A stretch of DNA of 64,000 nt from an uncultured Alphaproteobacteria bacterium (GTDB lineage Bacteria > Pseudomonadota > Alphaproteobacteria > Methylaequorales > Methylaequoraceae): positions 70,213 through 134,212 of the forward strand of contig CACCYL010000003.1 of assembly GCA_902550225.1 (NCBI GenBank), read 5' to 3'. The notes below the pieces were generated by a model. That model had not been told where the DNA came from, ran no database searches, and was given only the letters and a program-made list of their open reading frames with translations. Of the stretch, positions 43,370 to 52,359 are shown piece by piece. A program made the translations under genes and the position numbers. The number at the start of each line of letters is the position of its first letter. Positions within the stretch are counted from its first letter, which is position 1.

Positions 43370-43606
43370 AATTTGGAAAAAAAATAAATTGATCTTCCTA
43401 GTAAATAAATTTTCATAGCAATAGATCTAATACAAGACTTTTCAAAAAAAAAAATAGAGTGTATATACACTTATACAACAAAGATTTTGTAAGGTAACAA
43501 TTTTCAAACCTGCACTTTTTGATACTCTTTTATCAAAAGCTAACAATATGTGGTTTGTTTTTGGAATATGTTAAAGGATTTTAAAAATTTAAAACGAAGC
43601 ATATTT
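43370..43606. other. Non-coding gap between the two hemC 5' copies
   Basis: AT-rich sequence with no ORF of note. Two small symmetric elements are visible: GTGTATATACAC at 43458-43469, and TTTTGATA-CTCTTT-TATCAAAA at 43517-43538 (8-bp stem). Both could be regulatory or leftovers of an inserted element. The 405-nt hemC-tsaD gap is exceptionally long for this genome. Confidence 0.5.
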
Positions 43607-43684
43607 TTACTTCAATAAAATATTAATTTTTGTTAATAGACTTTCTCGTGATCCTATAATTATATTTTCAGAATTAATATGCAT
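43607..43684 (-). pseudogene. Truncated hemC 5' fragment
   Basis: On the minus strand, ATG at 43684 reads MHINSENIIIGSRESLLTKI then a short unrelated tail and a stop at 43607 (25 codons). The first 17 residues match the hemC N-terminus MHNNSENIIVGSRESLL with only conservative changes. Homology to hemC also continues 32 nt upstream of the ATG. It is not a functional enzyme; it is either a duplication scar or a small upstream peptide/leader derived from hemC. Confidence 0.85.
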
Positions 43685-43716
43685 ACTCTGGATTTTATTT
43701 TACTATTATAAGAAAA
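43628..43716. repeat. Direct repeat copy B of hemC 5' region
   Basis: Ungapped partner of 43281-43369, about 90% identical by hand alignment. It lies 27 nt upstream of the tsaD start, so it brings the hemC upstream region next to the tsaD promoter. Confidence 0.85.
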
Positions 43717-43742
43717 TAATGATAACTTTATAAAATTTCAAA

Positions 43743-44774
43743 ATGAGGGTATTAGGAATAGAAACTAGTTGTGACGAAACATCTGCTGCTATTGTTGAAA
43801 AACAAAATGGAAGAAGATTTGGAAGGGTGCTTTCTGAAGTCACGGTTTCTCAAATTAACAAACATAAAAAATTTGGTGGAGTAGTTCCCGAACTCGCCTC
43901 CAGGGAGCATAGCAATAATATAGACTTTATTGTCCAAAAAACTTTTAAAAGTTCAAATATAAATCTGTCAAAAATTGATGCATTTGCTGCAACTACAGGG
44001 CCAGGACTTCTAGGAGGTCTTTTAGTAGGAACCAATTATGCAAAAGCACTGGCAATATCTTGTAATAAACCATTTTTATCAATAAACCATCTACAGGGTC
44101 ATGTTCTAATTCCAAGAATGAGCAGAGTTGTAGATTTTCCTTTTATCTGTTTACTTGTATCTGGCGGACACTGTCAAATTCTCCTTGCAAAAGATTATAA
44201 TAAATTTAAGGTCATTGGTGAAACGCTCGATGATGCTGTCGGCGAAGCATACGATAAAATTGCTAAGATATTGGGGTACGACTATCCCGGTGGTCCAATT
44301 ATAGAAAAACTAGCACTTAAGTGTAATGGAAAGTATCATTTTAATCTACCCAAACCTCTCATTAAAGACAAATCGAAGAATCTTTCATTTTCAGGATTGA
44401 AGACAGCTGTTAGAAGAATAATTGAAAAAGGTATTAGTAACGAACAAAAATTTGATTTAGCGAATGAATTTCAAACTGTAATTTGTGAATGTTTGATTAA
44501 TAAAGTTGAACTCGCAATAAATAGCTTAAAAGATATAAACAAAATAAATACTTTTATTCTAACTGGGGGAGTTGCCTCAAATTTATTTATCAGAAGAAAA
44601 TTCAAATTACTGTGTAAAAAGAAAGGTTTGACTTTTATTGCTCCAGAAAAAAAATTATGCACCGATAATGCTACTATGATAGCGTGGGCTGGGCATGAGA
44701 TTTTAAATAGAAGAAAAAAAAGCAGTAATTTTAGTTTGTCTCCCAAACCCAGGTGGAGGCTGGATTCTTTATGA
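43743..44774 (+). CDS. tsaD: tRNA N6-threonylcarbamoyladenosine transferase TsaD
   Basis: A 343-aa ASKHA-fold enzyme. VLGIETSCDETSAAIVE, GGVVPELASREH, FAATTGPGLLGGLLVG, the metal-binding HLQGHVLIP, and FPFICLLVSGGHCQIL are family signatures. DDAVGEAYDKIAKILGYDYPGGP and TGGVASNLFIR follow. It transfers the threonylcarbamoyl group to A37 of ANN-decoding tRNAs, with TsaB/E not in this window. It is followed by gpsA with a 4-nt ATGA overlap. Confidence 0.97.
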   Translation: MRVLGIETSCDETSAAIVEKQNGRRFGRVLSEVTVSQINKHKKFGGVVPELASREHSNNIDFIVQKTFKSSNINLSKIDAFAATTGPGLLGGLLVGTNYAKALAISCNKPFLSINHLQGHVLIPRMSRVVDFPFICLLVSGGHCQILLAKDYNKFKVIGETLDDAVGEAYDKIAKILGYDYPGGPIIEKLALKCNGKYHFNLPKPLIKDKSKNLSFSGLKTAVRRIIEKGISNEQKFDLANEFQTVICECLINKVELAINSLKDINKINTFILTGGVASNLFIRRKFKLLCKKKGLTFIAPEKKLCTDNATMIAWAGHEILNRRKKSSNFSLSPKPRWRLDSL

Positions 44775-45706
44775 GAAAAATAAGTATAATAGGTTCTGGT
44801 TCTTGGGCACAAGCACTAACAAAAGTCTTTGTTAATAGAGAAATTTTAGTAAAATACAGAAAGTCAGTGAATAAATCAAAATTTACAAGCAAAACAATAA
44901 GGTTTACCAATCACTTCAAAGATCTTGACAAATCTTACTTTATTTTCTTAGCGATACCGTCACAATCAATTAGACAAAATCTTGTTGAACTAAGAAATAA
45001 AACTAATTTTTATAATCCAGTTTTTATTATTTGTAGTAAAGGAGTTGAACAAAGAACAGACCAGCTTATGAGCGAAGTTGTTTTAGATATATTCCCAAAA
45101 AGCAGAATAGTTGTTCTCTCTGGGCCAAACTTTTCTTCTGAACTGATTAAAAATAAACCCTCAGCTACAGTTTTATCATCATTGAATAAAAAATCGTTGT
45201 TAGAAGTATCAGAGCTTTTTTCTTTAGAAAAGCTAAGGGTATACTTTAACAGCGATATAATTGGAACACAGTTGGGTGGTGCAATGAAAAATGTAATTGC
45301 TATTGCTTGCGGGTTTGCAAAGGGTAAAAATCTTGGAGAAAATGCTAAAGCTGCTATTATTACGAGAGGGATATCTGAGATAGTAAAATTAGGTGTTAAA
45401 ATGGGAGCGAAAAGAAAAACATTTTATGGTTTATCAGGAATTGGTGATCTTACACTTACTTGCTCTTCTTTGAAGTCAAGAAATACAAAATTTGGTTACG
45501 ATCTAGCAAAGGGAGGAAAGCTTAACAGCTTAAAAGAGGATTGTACTTTAGAGGGATTTGAATCGTGTGAAAGTATTTGTAAACTAGGACAAAAATATGA
45601 GGTTGAATTACCATTATGTAATTCTGTAAAAAAACTAATAAATGGAGCAAACCCTAAATTAGTTATCTCTAACCTTTTATCAAGACCACTTCAATTTGAA
45701 AACTAA
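44771..45706 (+). CDS. gpsA: Glycerol-3-phosphate dehydrogenase [NAD(P)+]
   Basis: Makes sn-glycerol 3-phosphate for phospholipids. RKISIIGSGSWAQALTKVF is the Rossmann start, FLAIPSQSIRQNL follows, then VLSGPNFSSELIKNKPSATV, GTQLGGAMKNVIAIACGFAKG (catalytic Lys) and YGLSGIGDLTLTCSSLKSRNTKFG. The track opens at a GTG (44753); ATG at 44771 (MRKISIIGSG) gives the usual N-terminus and an ATGA overlap with tsaD. The tsaD-gpsA-yciI order is common in alphaproteobacteria. Confidence 0.96.
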   Translation: MRKISIIGSGSWAQALTKVFVNREILVKYRKSVNKSKFTSKTIRFTNHFKDLDKSYFIFLAIPSQSIRQNLVELRNKTNFYNPVFIICSKGVEQRTDQLMSEVVLDIFPKSRIVVLSGPNFSSELIKNKPSATVLSSLNKKSLLEVSELFSLEKLRVYFNSDIIGTQLGGAMKNVIAIACGFAKGKNLGENAKAAIITRGISEIVKLGVKMGAKRKTFYGLSGIGDLTLTCSSLKSRNTKFGYDLAKGGKLNSLKEDCTLEGFESCESICKLGQKYEVELPLCNSVKKLINGANPKLVISNLLSRPLQFEN

Positions 45707-45978
45707 TGGCCTACCTAATAACTTGCACAGATAAAGAAAATTCGATTGATTTGAGACTTTCAACTAGAGAAAAACACATCAGATATTTAAAAAAAATAAA
45801 AAAAAAATTAATTCTTGCTGGGCCTATTTTGGATAAAAACGATAACCCTGTGGGTACTGTTTTAATTGTTGATTTTGAAAAGCTTACTGCTGTGAAAAAG
45901 TTTTTAAACGACGATCCTTACTCAAAAGTTAATCTTTTTAAAGATGTAAACATAATTAGATTTAAAAAAGTTATATAA
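45706..45978 (+). CDS. YciI-family protein
   Basis: A 90-aa protein with a dimeric alpha/beta-barrel (YciI) layout: AYLITCTDKENSIDLRLSTREKHIRYL, then LAGPILDKNDNPVGTVLIVDF and FLNDDPYSKVNLFKDVNIIRFKKV. The conserved His in REKHIRYL and DDPY form the putative active site. Biochemical role unknown. It overlaps the gpsA stop as TAATG, so the two are translationally coupled. Confidence 0.9.
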   Translation: MAYLITCTDKENSIDLRLSTREKHIRYLKKIKKKLILAGPILDKNDNPVGTVLIVDFEKLTAVKKFLNDDPYSKVNLFKDVNIIRFKKVI

Positions 45979-46055
45979 AATTTCTTTTAATTGAAAAATT
46001 AACGTTGACCATATGCTTATCACAGAGTTAGAATTCATTTAGTAAACCGAAATAA

Positions 46056-47975
46056 ATGAAAAATATAATAATAAATAAAACCAACCATAAAAGTTTATCT
46101 TTTGAGGATTATAAGAAAGAATATTTAAGATCAATCAATAATCCTGAAGACTTTTGGACAGAAAAAGCAAATTCAATAAGTTGGATAAAAAAGTTCACCA
46201 AAACTAGAGAAAGTTCATTCGAAAAAGACATAAGTATCAAATGGTTTGCAGACGGCACATTAAATGTAAGTTTTAACTGTTTAGATAGGCATCTTAAAGA
46301 CAGAGGTAACAAAACTGCCATTATCTGGGAATCAGATGATCCAAATATTTCAAAAAAAATAACTTATAGAGAGCTTTATGAAGAAGTTTGCAAATTTTCC
46401 AATGGACTAAAATCTATTGGTGTGAAAAAGGGAGATAGGGTAACTATCTATATGCCAATGATACCAGAAGCAGCAATAGCAATGTTATCTTGTGCCAGAT
46501 TAGGAGCTATACACTCTGTTGTTTTTGGAGGTTTTGCACCTGAATCTTTAAGAAATAGACTCGATGATTGTAGCTCTACATTTATAATAACTGCAAATGA
46601 GGGTATTAGAGGTGGAAAAAAAATTTCATTATTAGCAAATGTGAAAGAAGCCTTGAAAGGTTACAAAAAAATAAAAAAAAATATTATTGTAAAAAGAACA
46701 AGCAGCGAAGATCACTTTGAAAATGGAAATGATATTTGGTATCATGAACTTATTTCCAACCAATCAAATGAATGTGAACCTGTTGAACAAAATTCTGAAG
46801 ATCCTTTATTTATTTTATACACCTCAGGATCAACAGGTAAGCCAAAAGGGGTACTCCATACGAGCGCTGGTTATCTTCTTCACGCCTCATTGAGTCACAA
46901 AATTATATTCAACCTTCAAGAGAAAGATATTTATTGGTGCACAGCAGATGTTGGCTGGGTTACTGGTCATTCTTATATTGTGTATGGTCCTTTGTGTAAT
47001 GGTGGAACAACATTGATGTTTGAGGGTATCCCAACTTTCCCCACAGCAGCAAGGTTCTGGGAAGTAATAGATAAATTTCATGTCAATATTTTTTATACTG
47101 CTCCAACAGCTATTAGAGCTTTGATGGGGTTAGGGGATGATTTTGTAAAGAAAACAAAAAGATCTTCATTAAGAATTCTTGGAACAGTAGGAGAACCAAT
47201 AAATCCAGAGGCTTGGAAATGGTATTATGATATAGTTGGAGAAGGAAGATGTCCTGTAATAGACACATGGTGGCAAACTGAAACTGGTGCAGCTCTGATT
47301 TCTCCAATAACAGGAACGACTCCCCTCAAAGCTGGATCAGCTACTTTGCCTTTTTACGGTGTAGAGCCTGTAATAGTAGATAATGACGGAAAAGTACTTG
47401 AAGGTGCTTGTGAAGGCAATTTATGCATTACCTCATCATGGCCAGGAATGATGAGAACAGTTTATAACGATCATAAAAGATTTATTGATACATATTTTTC
47501 TTCTTTCAAAGGTAAATATTTCACAGGCGATGGTTGTAAGAGAGATGAAGATGGATACTACTGGATTACAGGGCGGGTTGATGATGTTATTAATGTTTCA
47601 GGTCATAGACTAGGAACTGCTGAAGTTGAAAGTGCATTAGTTTTACACGAAAAAGTTTCAGAAGCAGCAGTTGTGGGCTATCCTCATGACATAAAGGGTC
47701 AAGGAATTTACGCCTATATTACTTTAATGAAGGGACAAGAATATACTGATCAGTTAAAAAAAGAACTTGTTTCATGGGTAAGATCAGTTATTGGACCTAT
47801 TGCCTCGCCTGATATAATTCAGTGGGCGCCAAATCTACCAAAAACCAGATCAGGAAAAATTATGAGAAGGATATTAAGAAAGGTTGCGTCGAAAGAAGAA
47901 GAGGCAATTGGAGATGTCTCGACTCTGAATGAACCAGAAGTCGTTGAAGAATTAATTAAGAATAGAGTTGATTAA
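46056..47975 (+). CDS. acs: Acetyl-CoA synthetase
   Basis: A 639-aa AMP-forming ligase. The P-loop is [17 protein letters not shown], then [76 protein letters not shown], and [17 protein letters not shown] with the regulatory, acetylatable Lys. It activates acetate for anabolic or oxidative use. It is preceded by a 77-nt AT-rich gap and followed by the convergent SDHAF4 gene 4 nt away. Confidence 0.97.
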   Translation: MKNIIINKTNHKSLSFEDYKKEYLRSINNPEDFWTEKANSISWIKKFTKTRESSFEKDISIKWFADGTLNVSFNCLDRHLKDRGNKTAIIWESDDPNISKKITYRELYEEVCKFSNGLKSIGVKKGDRVTIYMPMIPEAAIAMLSCARLGAIHSVVFGGFAPESLRNRLDDCSSTFIITANEGIRGGKKISLLANVKEALKGYKKIKKNIIVKRTSSEDHFENGNDIWYHELISNQSNECEPVEQNSEDPLFILYTSGSTGKPKGVLHTSAGYLLHASLSHKIIFNLQEKDIYWCTADVGWVTGHSYIVYGPLCNGGTTLMFEGIPTFPTAARFWEVIDKFHVNIFYTAPTAIRALMGLGDDFVKKTKRSSLRILGTVGEPINPEAWKWYYDIVGEGRCPVIDTWWQTETGAALISPITGTTPLKAGSATLPFYGVEPVIVDNDGKVLEGACEGNLCITSSWPGMMRTVYNDHKRFIDTYFSSFKGKYFTGDGCKRDEDGYYWITGRVDDVINVSGHRLGTAEVESALVLHEKVSEAAVVGYPHDIKGQGIYAYITLMKGQEYTDQLKKELVSWVRSVIGPIASPDIIQWAPNLPKTRSGKIMRRILRKVASKEEEAIGDVSTLNEPEVVEELIKNRVD

Positions 47976-47979
47976 CAGA

Positions 47980-48114
47980 TTAAAAGTCATAACAAATACC
48001 TTTTTTTTCCCAATCACCATATCTTGTCGGTTCAGGTCCAGTTGGACCACCAATCTCTTTTTCTTTTTGCGGTTTAAGGTTTTTGCTTTTTTTTTGTTTA
48101 ATATTTTTATTCAT
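47980..48114 (-). CDS. SDHAF4/DUF1674 succinate dehydrogenase assembly factor
   Basis: A 44-aa microprotein missed by the ORF track and read by hand. A Lys-rich N-terminus is followed by [20 protein letters not shown] and ICYDF at the C-terminus, the diagnostic DUF1674 motif. SDHAF4 proteins bind the flavinylated SdhA subunit and aid succinate dehydrogenase assembly. It lies convergent to acs and divergent from rsmB. The plus-strand 69-aa ORF at 47968-48177 is its shadow. Confidence 0.92.
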   Translation of the reverse strand: MNKNIKQKKSKNLKPQKEKEIGGPTGPEPTRYGDWEKKGICYDF

Positions 48115-48155
48115 GATAATAATTTAGTTAATAATTTTACTCTTTCTATAAATCA

Positions 48156-49448
48156 TTGTTTAACACAAGAGAAATAGCAACTCAAATACTAACTGACATT
48201 TATTTAAAATTTGAGTTTTTTGAAACTGCAGTTCTTTTAAGTAAAAACTTTAGCAGGCTGAACCAGAGGGATAAAGCATTTGTTAGATATTTAGTTCTCA
48301 ATACTCTAAGAAGGAATGGACAAGTAGATAAAGTTCTTAATGACTATGTAAAAATTCCAATTAAAAAAAAAAATTTTTATATTTTAAATTTATTAAGATT
48401 ATCAATTTGTCAAATTCTTTTTTTAGATATAAAAGATTATTCCATTGTAAATACTGCAGTAGAAATATCTAAAAACTATAAAGTTGACAAATTTGTGAAT
48501 GGTCTCCTAAGAAACATTTGCAGAAATAAATACAAGATTCTTGAAAATTTAGATCATACAACCAACATTCCAAATTGGATCAAAAATGACATAATTCAAA
48601 ATTTAGGTAAAGAAACTTTAGAAAAAATATCTAAAAGAATAATTAATGAACCAAGTTTGAATATCAAAATTAAAGCTAATTGTTTAAAAGAAAAGAATTG
48701 GGAAAAACTTCTCAATGGAAAATTTATTTTAGATGATCTCTTAAAAACTCAAAATGATGGTTTGATTGAAAACAAACCTTATTTTAATGAAGGAGATTGG
48801 TGGGTTCAAAATATCTCTTCCACTTTACCAGTTAAATTTATTTCAAGAATATTTAATAATGTTGATAAATCAAAAATATCAGTTCTAGATGTTGGTGCCG
48901 CACCAGGTGGTAAAACATTTCAGCTAATCGAAGAAAATTTTAATGTAAAATCTTTAGAAATATCACAAAGACGAATTAGAAAATTAAAAAAAAATTTACA
49001 AAGACTTAAATTTGATACAGAGATTATTTGTGAGGACTTTTTAAATTACGAATGCTCTAATTTATTCGATTGTATTTTAATTGATGCACCGTGTAGTGCT
49101 TCAGGTTTAATGCAAAAAAAACCAGAAATATTGATCAGAAACAAGGAAAAAAACATAGAAAAGTTAATTGTTAAACAACAAAAGATGCTTGAAAAATCAA
49201 AACATCTTTTAAAAATTGGAGGTTATATTGTTTACTGTGTTTGCTCAATACATTCAAGTGAAGGCTCATATCAGATTAAAACTTTTTTAAGAAAAAATGA
49301 AAATTTTAAAATTGTTGAATTCAAAAACATTGTCAGTAATTTTGGAAAATATTTAAAAAAAGGTATGTTAACTATCATACCGGAAGATTTAGGTTGTAAT
49401 ACAGAAGCGGATGGATTTTTTATTTCTATCTTAAAACGAATAAAATAA
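48156..49448 (+). CDS. rsmB: 16S rRNA m5C967 methyltransferase RsmB
   Basis: A 430-aa protein: an N-terminal NusB-like domain (TREIATQILTDIYLKFEF ... KFVNGLLRNICRNKYKIL), then a Rossmann methyltransferase with SAM motif DVGAAPGGKTFQL. Motif IV is LIDAPCSASGLMQKKPEI and motif VI YCVCSIHSSEG, with the two catalytic-region cysteines. The start is TTG at 48156; no ATG precedes it in frame. It is followed 5 nt later by the heparinase-like gene, a pairing typical of alphaproteobacteria. Confidence 0.92.
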   Translation: MFNTREIATQILTDIYLKFEFFETAVLLSKNFSRLNQRDKAFVRYLVLNTLRRNGQVDKVLNDYVKIPIKKKNFYILNLLRLSICQILFLDIKDYSIVNTAVEISKNYKVDKFVNGLLRNICRNKYKILENLDHTTNIPNWIKNDIIQNLGKETLEKISKRIINEPSLNIKIKANCLKEKNWEKLLNGKFILDDLLKTQNDGLIENKPYFNEGDWWVQNISSTLPVKFISRIFNNVDKSKISVLDVGAAPGGKTFQLIEENFNVKSLEISQRRIRKLKKNLQRLKFDTEIICEDFLNYECSNLFDCILIDAPCSASGLMQKKPEILIRNKEKNIEKLIVKQQKMLEKSKHLLKIGGYIVYCVCSIHSSEGSYQIKTFLRKNENFKIVEFKNIVSNFGKYLKKGMLTIIPEDLGCNTEADGFFISILKRIK

Positions 49449-49453
49449 AACAG

Positions 49454-51064
49454 ATGAAAAATATATTAAGAAATTTTCAATTGTCCCTTTTTTTCAAAAA
49501 CAGCTTTTATAATCAAATTTTCAGTGAAGGTATTGATGGTAAAATACAATATAATCCTGAAAGTCTTTGGAAAGGAAATAAATTTGAAGGATCGCGAATA
49601 ATTGACGGCTTTCTTAATTTTCAAAAAGAAAGTGTATTTATAAATAGCAATGTTTGGGACAAAAATCATGGAAGTATAGCATGGAATTGTTATCTTCACA
49701 GCTTCATGTGGATTAAAGATGTAAGAGCCGTGGGTACCGATGAAGCGAGGATTTTCTTAAGAAAGAAAGTTTTATCATGGATCGAACAATCTGATTATTT
49801 GAGCCTACATATTTGGGATGTAGAAGTTATGTCAAAAAGAATTTTCTATCTACTTACCAACCTATCTTTTTTCTTCGAAACAGCAAATGAGAGTTTTCAA
49901 AAAAAATTTGCAGAAAATATAAACAAGCAAAGTATCTTATTATTAAAAAAAATAAAAAAAGTTAAAAATCTAAAAAATAAAATTTTTCTTTCAAAATCGT
50001 TGCTTCTAGCTTCTTTATGTTTTAAGAACTTAGAAAAAAATTTTGATTACTCAATCAAACTTATACAAAAAACAATTGACATTACAATAAAAGATGGGAT
50101 GCATTACTTAAGATCTCCCAGTGAACATTTTTATTTTCTTTGTTCAATATTAGATATTAAAAATTTTTTCGGCAACCTAAACAAAGAATTACCAAATGGC
50201 TTAAATGAAACAATAAAAGAAATGACATTAATTCTTGATTTTTTTAGAATAGGAGACGGTCATTTAGCAATCTTTAACAAATATGACTTTATTGGTTCAA
50301 ATAAAATTTATAATCTTCAGAAAAAAATTGGTTATAAAAATAGACTTCCTAGTGTCGCAGAATGCTGTGGTTTTAATAGAGTATCAAAAAATAAATTAAT
50401 ATTCATAATGGATTGTGGAAGTCCTTCGATGGAGAAAACGCAAGCTGGTTCTCTCTCATTTGAATTGTCATATTTATCAGAAAAAATTGTTGTTAATTGT
50501 GGCTCACCATTTGTTAATAATAGAGAGTGGGATGATGCTATGAGATCAACGGCAGCCCATAGCACTTTAAATATAAATGAAATAAATTCATCTGATATTT
50601 TCTTTGATAAAGATACAACATCGAGAATTGCAAAAGTTTTCTCAGAGAAATTCAATGAAAATGAAAATGTATGGATAAATTCTTATCATGAGGGTTACAA
50701 AGATATTTTTAGTATTATTCATAAAAGACTAATTCATATTGATCTTAAAAATTTTGTTATAAGAGGTGAAGATTCATTTGAACAAATTAAAACGAAAAAA
50801 AAATATAAAAATCTTCAATATTTTTTAAGATTTCATATTCATCCTAGTATTAAATTGAATGTAACTACTAGTAAAAAAAAAGTTGTTTTAAAATTACGGA
50901 ATAATCAAGGATGGGAATTCATATGTTCAGAACCAAAGATTGAAATTCATGATGGTATTTATTTAGGAGAGAATAAAATAGTACAACCTAATTACCATAT
51001 CTTAATAAAAGACCACATTTTTCCAAAAACTAAAATTAATTGGTTGTTCAGACTCATAAGATAA
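49454..51064 (+). CDS. Heparinase II/III-family protein
   Basis: A 536-aa protein. The N-terminal half is an alpha/alpha-toroid-type helical domain (WNCYLHSFMWIKDVRAVGTDEAR ... YLSLHIWDVEVMSKRI). The C-terminal beta domain contains AGSLSFELSYLSEKIVVNCGSP and RSTAAHSTLNINEINSSDIF with the conserved His. Members follow rsmB in many alphaproteobacteria and are presumed polysaccharide lyases or hydrolases. No signal peptide is evident, so its compartment is unclear. Substrate unknown. Confidence 0.85.
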   Translation: MKNILRNFQLSLFFKNSFYNQIFSEGIDGKIQYNPESLWKGNKFEGSRIIDGFLNFQKESVFINSNVWDKNHGSIAWNCYLHSFMWIKDVRAVGTDEARIFLRKKVLSWIEQSDYLSLHIWDVEVMSKRIFYLLTNLSFFFETANESFQKKFAENINKQSILLLKKIKKVKNLKNKIFLSKSLLLASLCFKNLEKNFDYSIKLIQKTIDITIKDGMHYLRSPSEHFYFLCSILDIKNFFGNLNKELPNGLNETIKEMTLILDFFRIGDGHLAIFNKYDFIGSNKIYNLQKKIGYKNRLPSVAECCGFNRVSKNKLIFIMDCGSPSMEKTQAGSLSFELSYLSEKIVVNCGSPFVNNREWDDAMRSTAAHSTLNINEINSSDIFFDKDTTSRIAKVFSEKFNENENVWINSYHEGYKDIFSIIHKRLIHIDLKNFVIRGEDSFEQIKTKKKYKNLQYFLRFHIHPSIKLNVTTSKKKVVLKLRNNQGWEFICSEPKIEIHDGIYLGENKIVQPNYHILIKDHIFPKTKINWLFRLIR

Positions 51065-51068
51065 TACT

Positions 51069-52328
51069 CTAAAGGGACCAGTAATTTAAGTTTTTATCTC
51101 TTTTAGAGCTCACCTTACCTTTAATATCGAAAAAAATACCATCGGATTTTAGATAATTTTTAATTAAATCAATCCTCTGAAGATAGAATTTATGAGGCAC
51201 TGCCAAAATAAACGCATCAAAACTATTTTTTTTAATTTTTTTTAAGTTTATCAACTCCAAATCATCAGATTTTACATATGGATCATGAATTTTTATAGTA
51301 TGTTGCTTATTCTTTAAAAATGAAATAATTTCAAAAGATTTAGAGTTTCTTAAGTCTGGTACGTCCTCTTTAAAAGTCAAACCTAAGAATAATACTTTTG
51401 ATTTCCTTTTCAATTTTTCATTTATCCTTTTTGCAATAAAAGTTGGCATTTCATTATTTGTTTTTCTTCCTGATAAAATAACTTTTGGATCTATTTTTAA
51501 CTTTGATGATTTGTGCGCTAAATAATAAGGATCCACGCCTATACAATGACCACCAACAAGACCTGGTTGAAATTTTAAGAAATTCCATTTTGTTGAAGAT
51601 GCATCCAAAACATCATAAACGCTAATATTTAACTTGTTACATATTTTTGCTACTTCATTAATAAAAGCAATATTTATATCTCTCTGAGAATTTTCAATTA
51701 CTTTAGAAGCTTCAGCCACTTTAATATTCTTTGCTAAAAATACTTTACCTTTAGTGAGTTTTGAATAAATCTCTAAAAGTACTTTTTCTACAATTTTATT
51801 TTGACCTGATACTACTTTGTCAATTTTGTCTATAGTATGAACTTTGTCGCCAGGATTGACTCTTTCAGGCGAATATCCAAGAAAAAAATCTTTTCCCGAC
51901 TTCAAGTTTTTATAGTTTTTTTCAAGTATTGGAGCACAAATTTCTTCAGTTGCCCCCGGATATACCGTGCTTTCAAACACGACGATATCATTCCTTTTCA
52001 ACAATTTTGATATAGTTTTGCAGACATCTTTTAGTGGCTTAAAGTCAGGTTCACAATTTTCAGTTATGGGTGTTGGTACTGTTGCGATGAAAATATTACA
52101 GTTCTTGAGATCATTAAAATTATTTGTAACAATCAAATTTCTCTTTAAACAACTTTTAAGTTTTGTTCCTTTCACTTCCAATGTTTTATCAATTCCCTTG
52201 AGAAGTTGACTAATCCTATCCAAACTGATATCAAAACCTATAGTCTTATAAGATGAACATAACCCAACAGCTAGTGGTAATCCAACGTATCCTAAACCAA
52301 GTACTGCAATTTTCTTTTCTTTTATCAC
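51069..52328 (-). CDS. Nucleotide-sugar dehydrogenase (TviB/WbpA-like)
   Basis: A 419-aa UDP-sugar 6-dehydrogenase. KIAVLGLGYVGLPLAVGL binds NAD, VFESTVYPGATEEIC lies in the first domain, AKNIKVAEASKVIENSQRDINIAFINE spans the linker, and GLVGGHCIGVDPYYLAHKS carries the catalytic Cys. VLFLGLTFKEDVPDLRNS is in the C-terminal domain. It oxidises UDP-N-acetylhexosamine to the uronic acid for surface polysaccharide. It is divergent from the WecA-like gene across 31 nt. Confidence 0.92.
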   Translation of the reverse strand: MIKEKKIAVLGLGYVGLPLAVGLCSSYKTIGFDISLDRISQLLKGIDKTLEVKGTKLKSCLKRNLIVTNNFNDLKNCNIFIATVPTPITENCEPDFKPLKDVCKTISKLLKRNDIVVFESTVYPGATEEICAPILEKNYKNLKSGKDFFLGYSPERVNPGDKVHTIDKIDKVVSGQNKIVEKVLLEIYSKLTKGKVFLAKNIKVAEASKVIENSQRDINIAFINEVAKICNKLNISVYDVLDASSTKWNFLKFQPGLVGGHCIGVDPYYLAHKSSKLKIDPKVILSGRKTNNEMPTFIAKRINEKLKRKSKVLFLGLTFKEDVPDLRNSKSFEIISFLKNKQHTIKIHDPYVKSDDLELINLKKIKKNSFDAFILAVPHKFYLQRIDLIKNYLKSDGIFFDIKGKVSSKRDKNLNYWSL

Positions 52329-52359
52329 TAATGAATAATATAATAGATTCTAACTAATT

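Noticed and set aside
43541-43619. Short plus-strand ORFs in the hemC-tsaD gap (for example ATG TTA AAG...)
   Set aside because: At most 16 codons, no ribosome site and no recognisable product.
47968-48177. 69-aa plus-strand ORF after acs
   Set aside because: Antisense to the DUF1674/SDHAF4 gene, whose motif is unmistakable.
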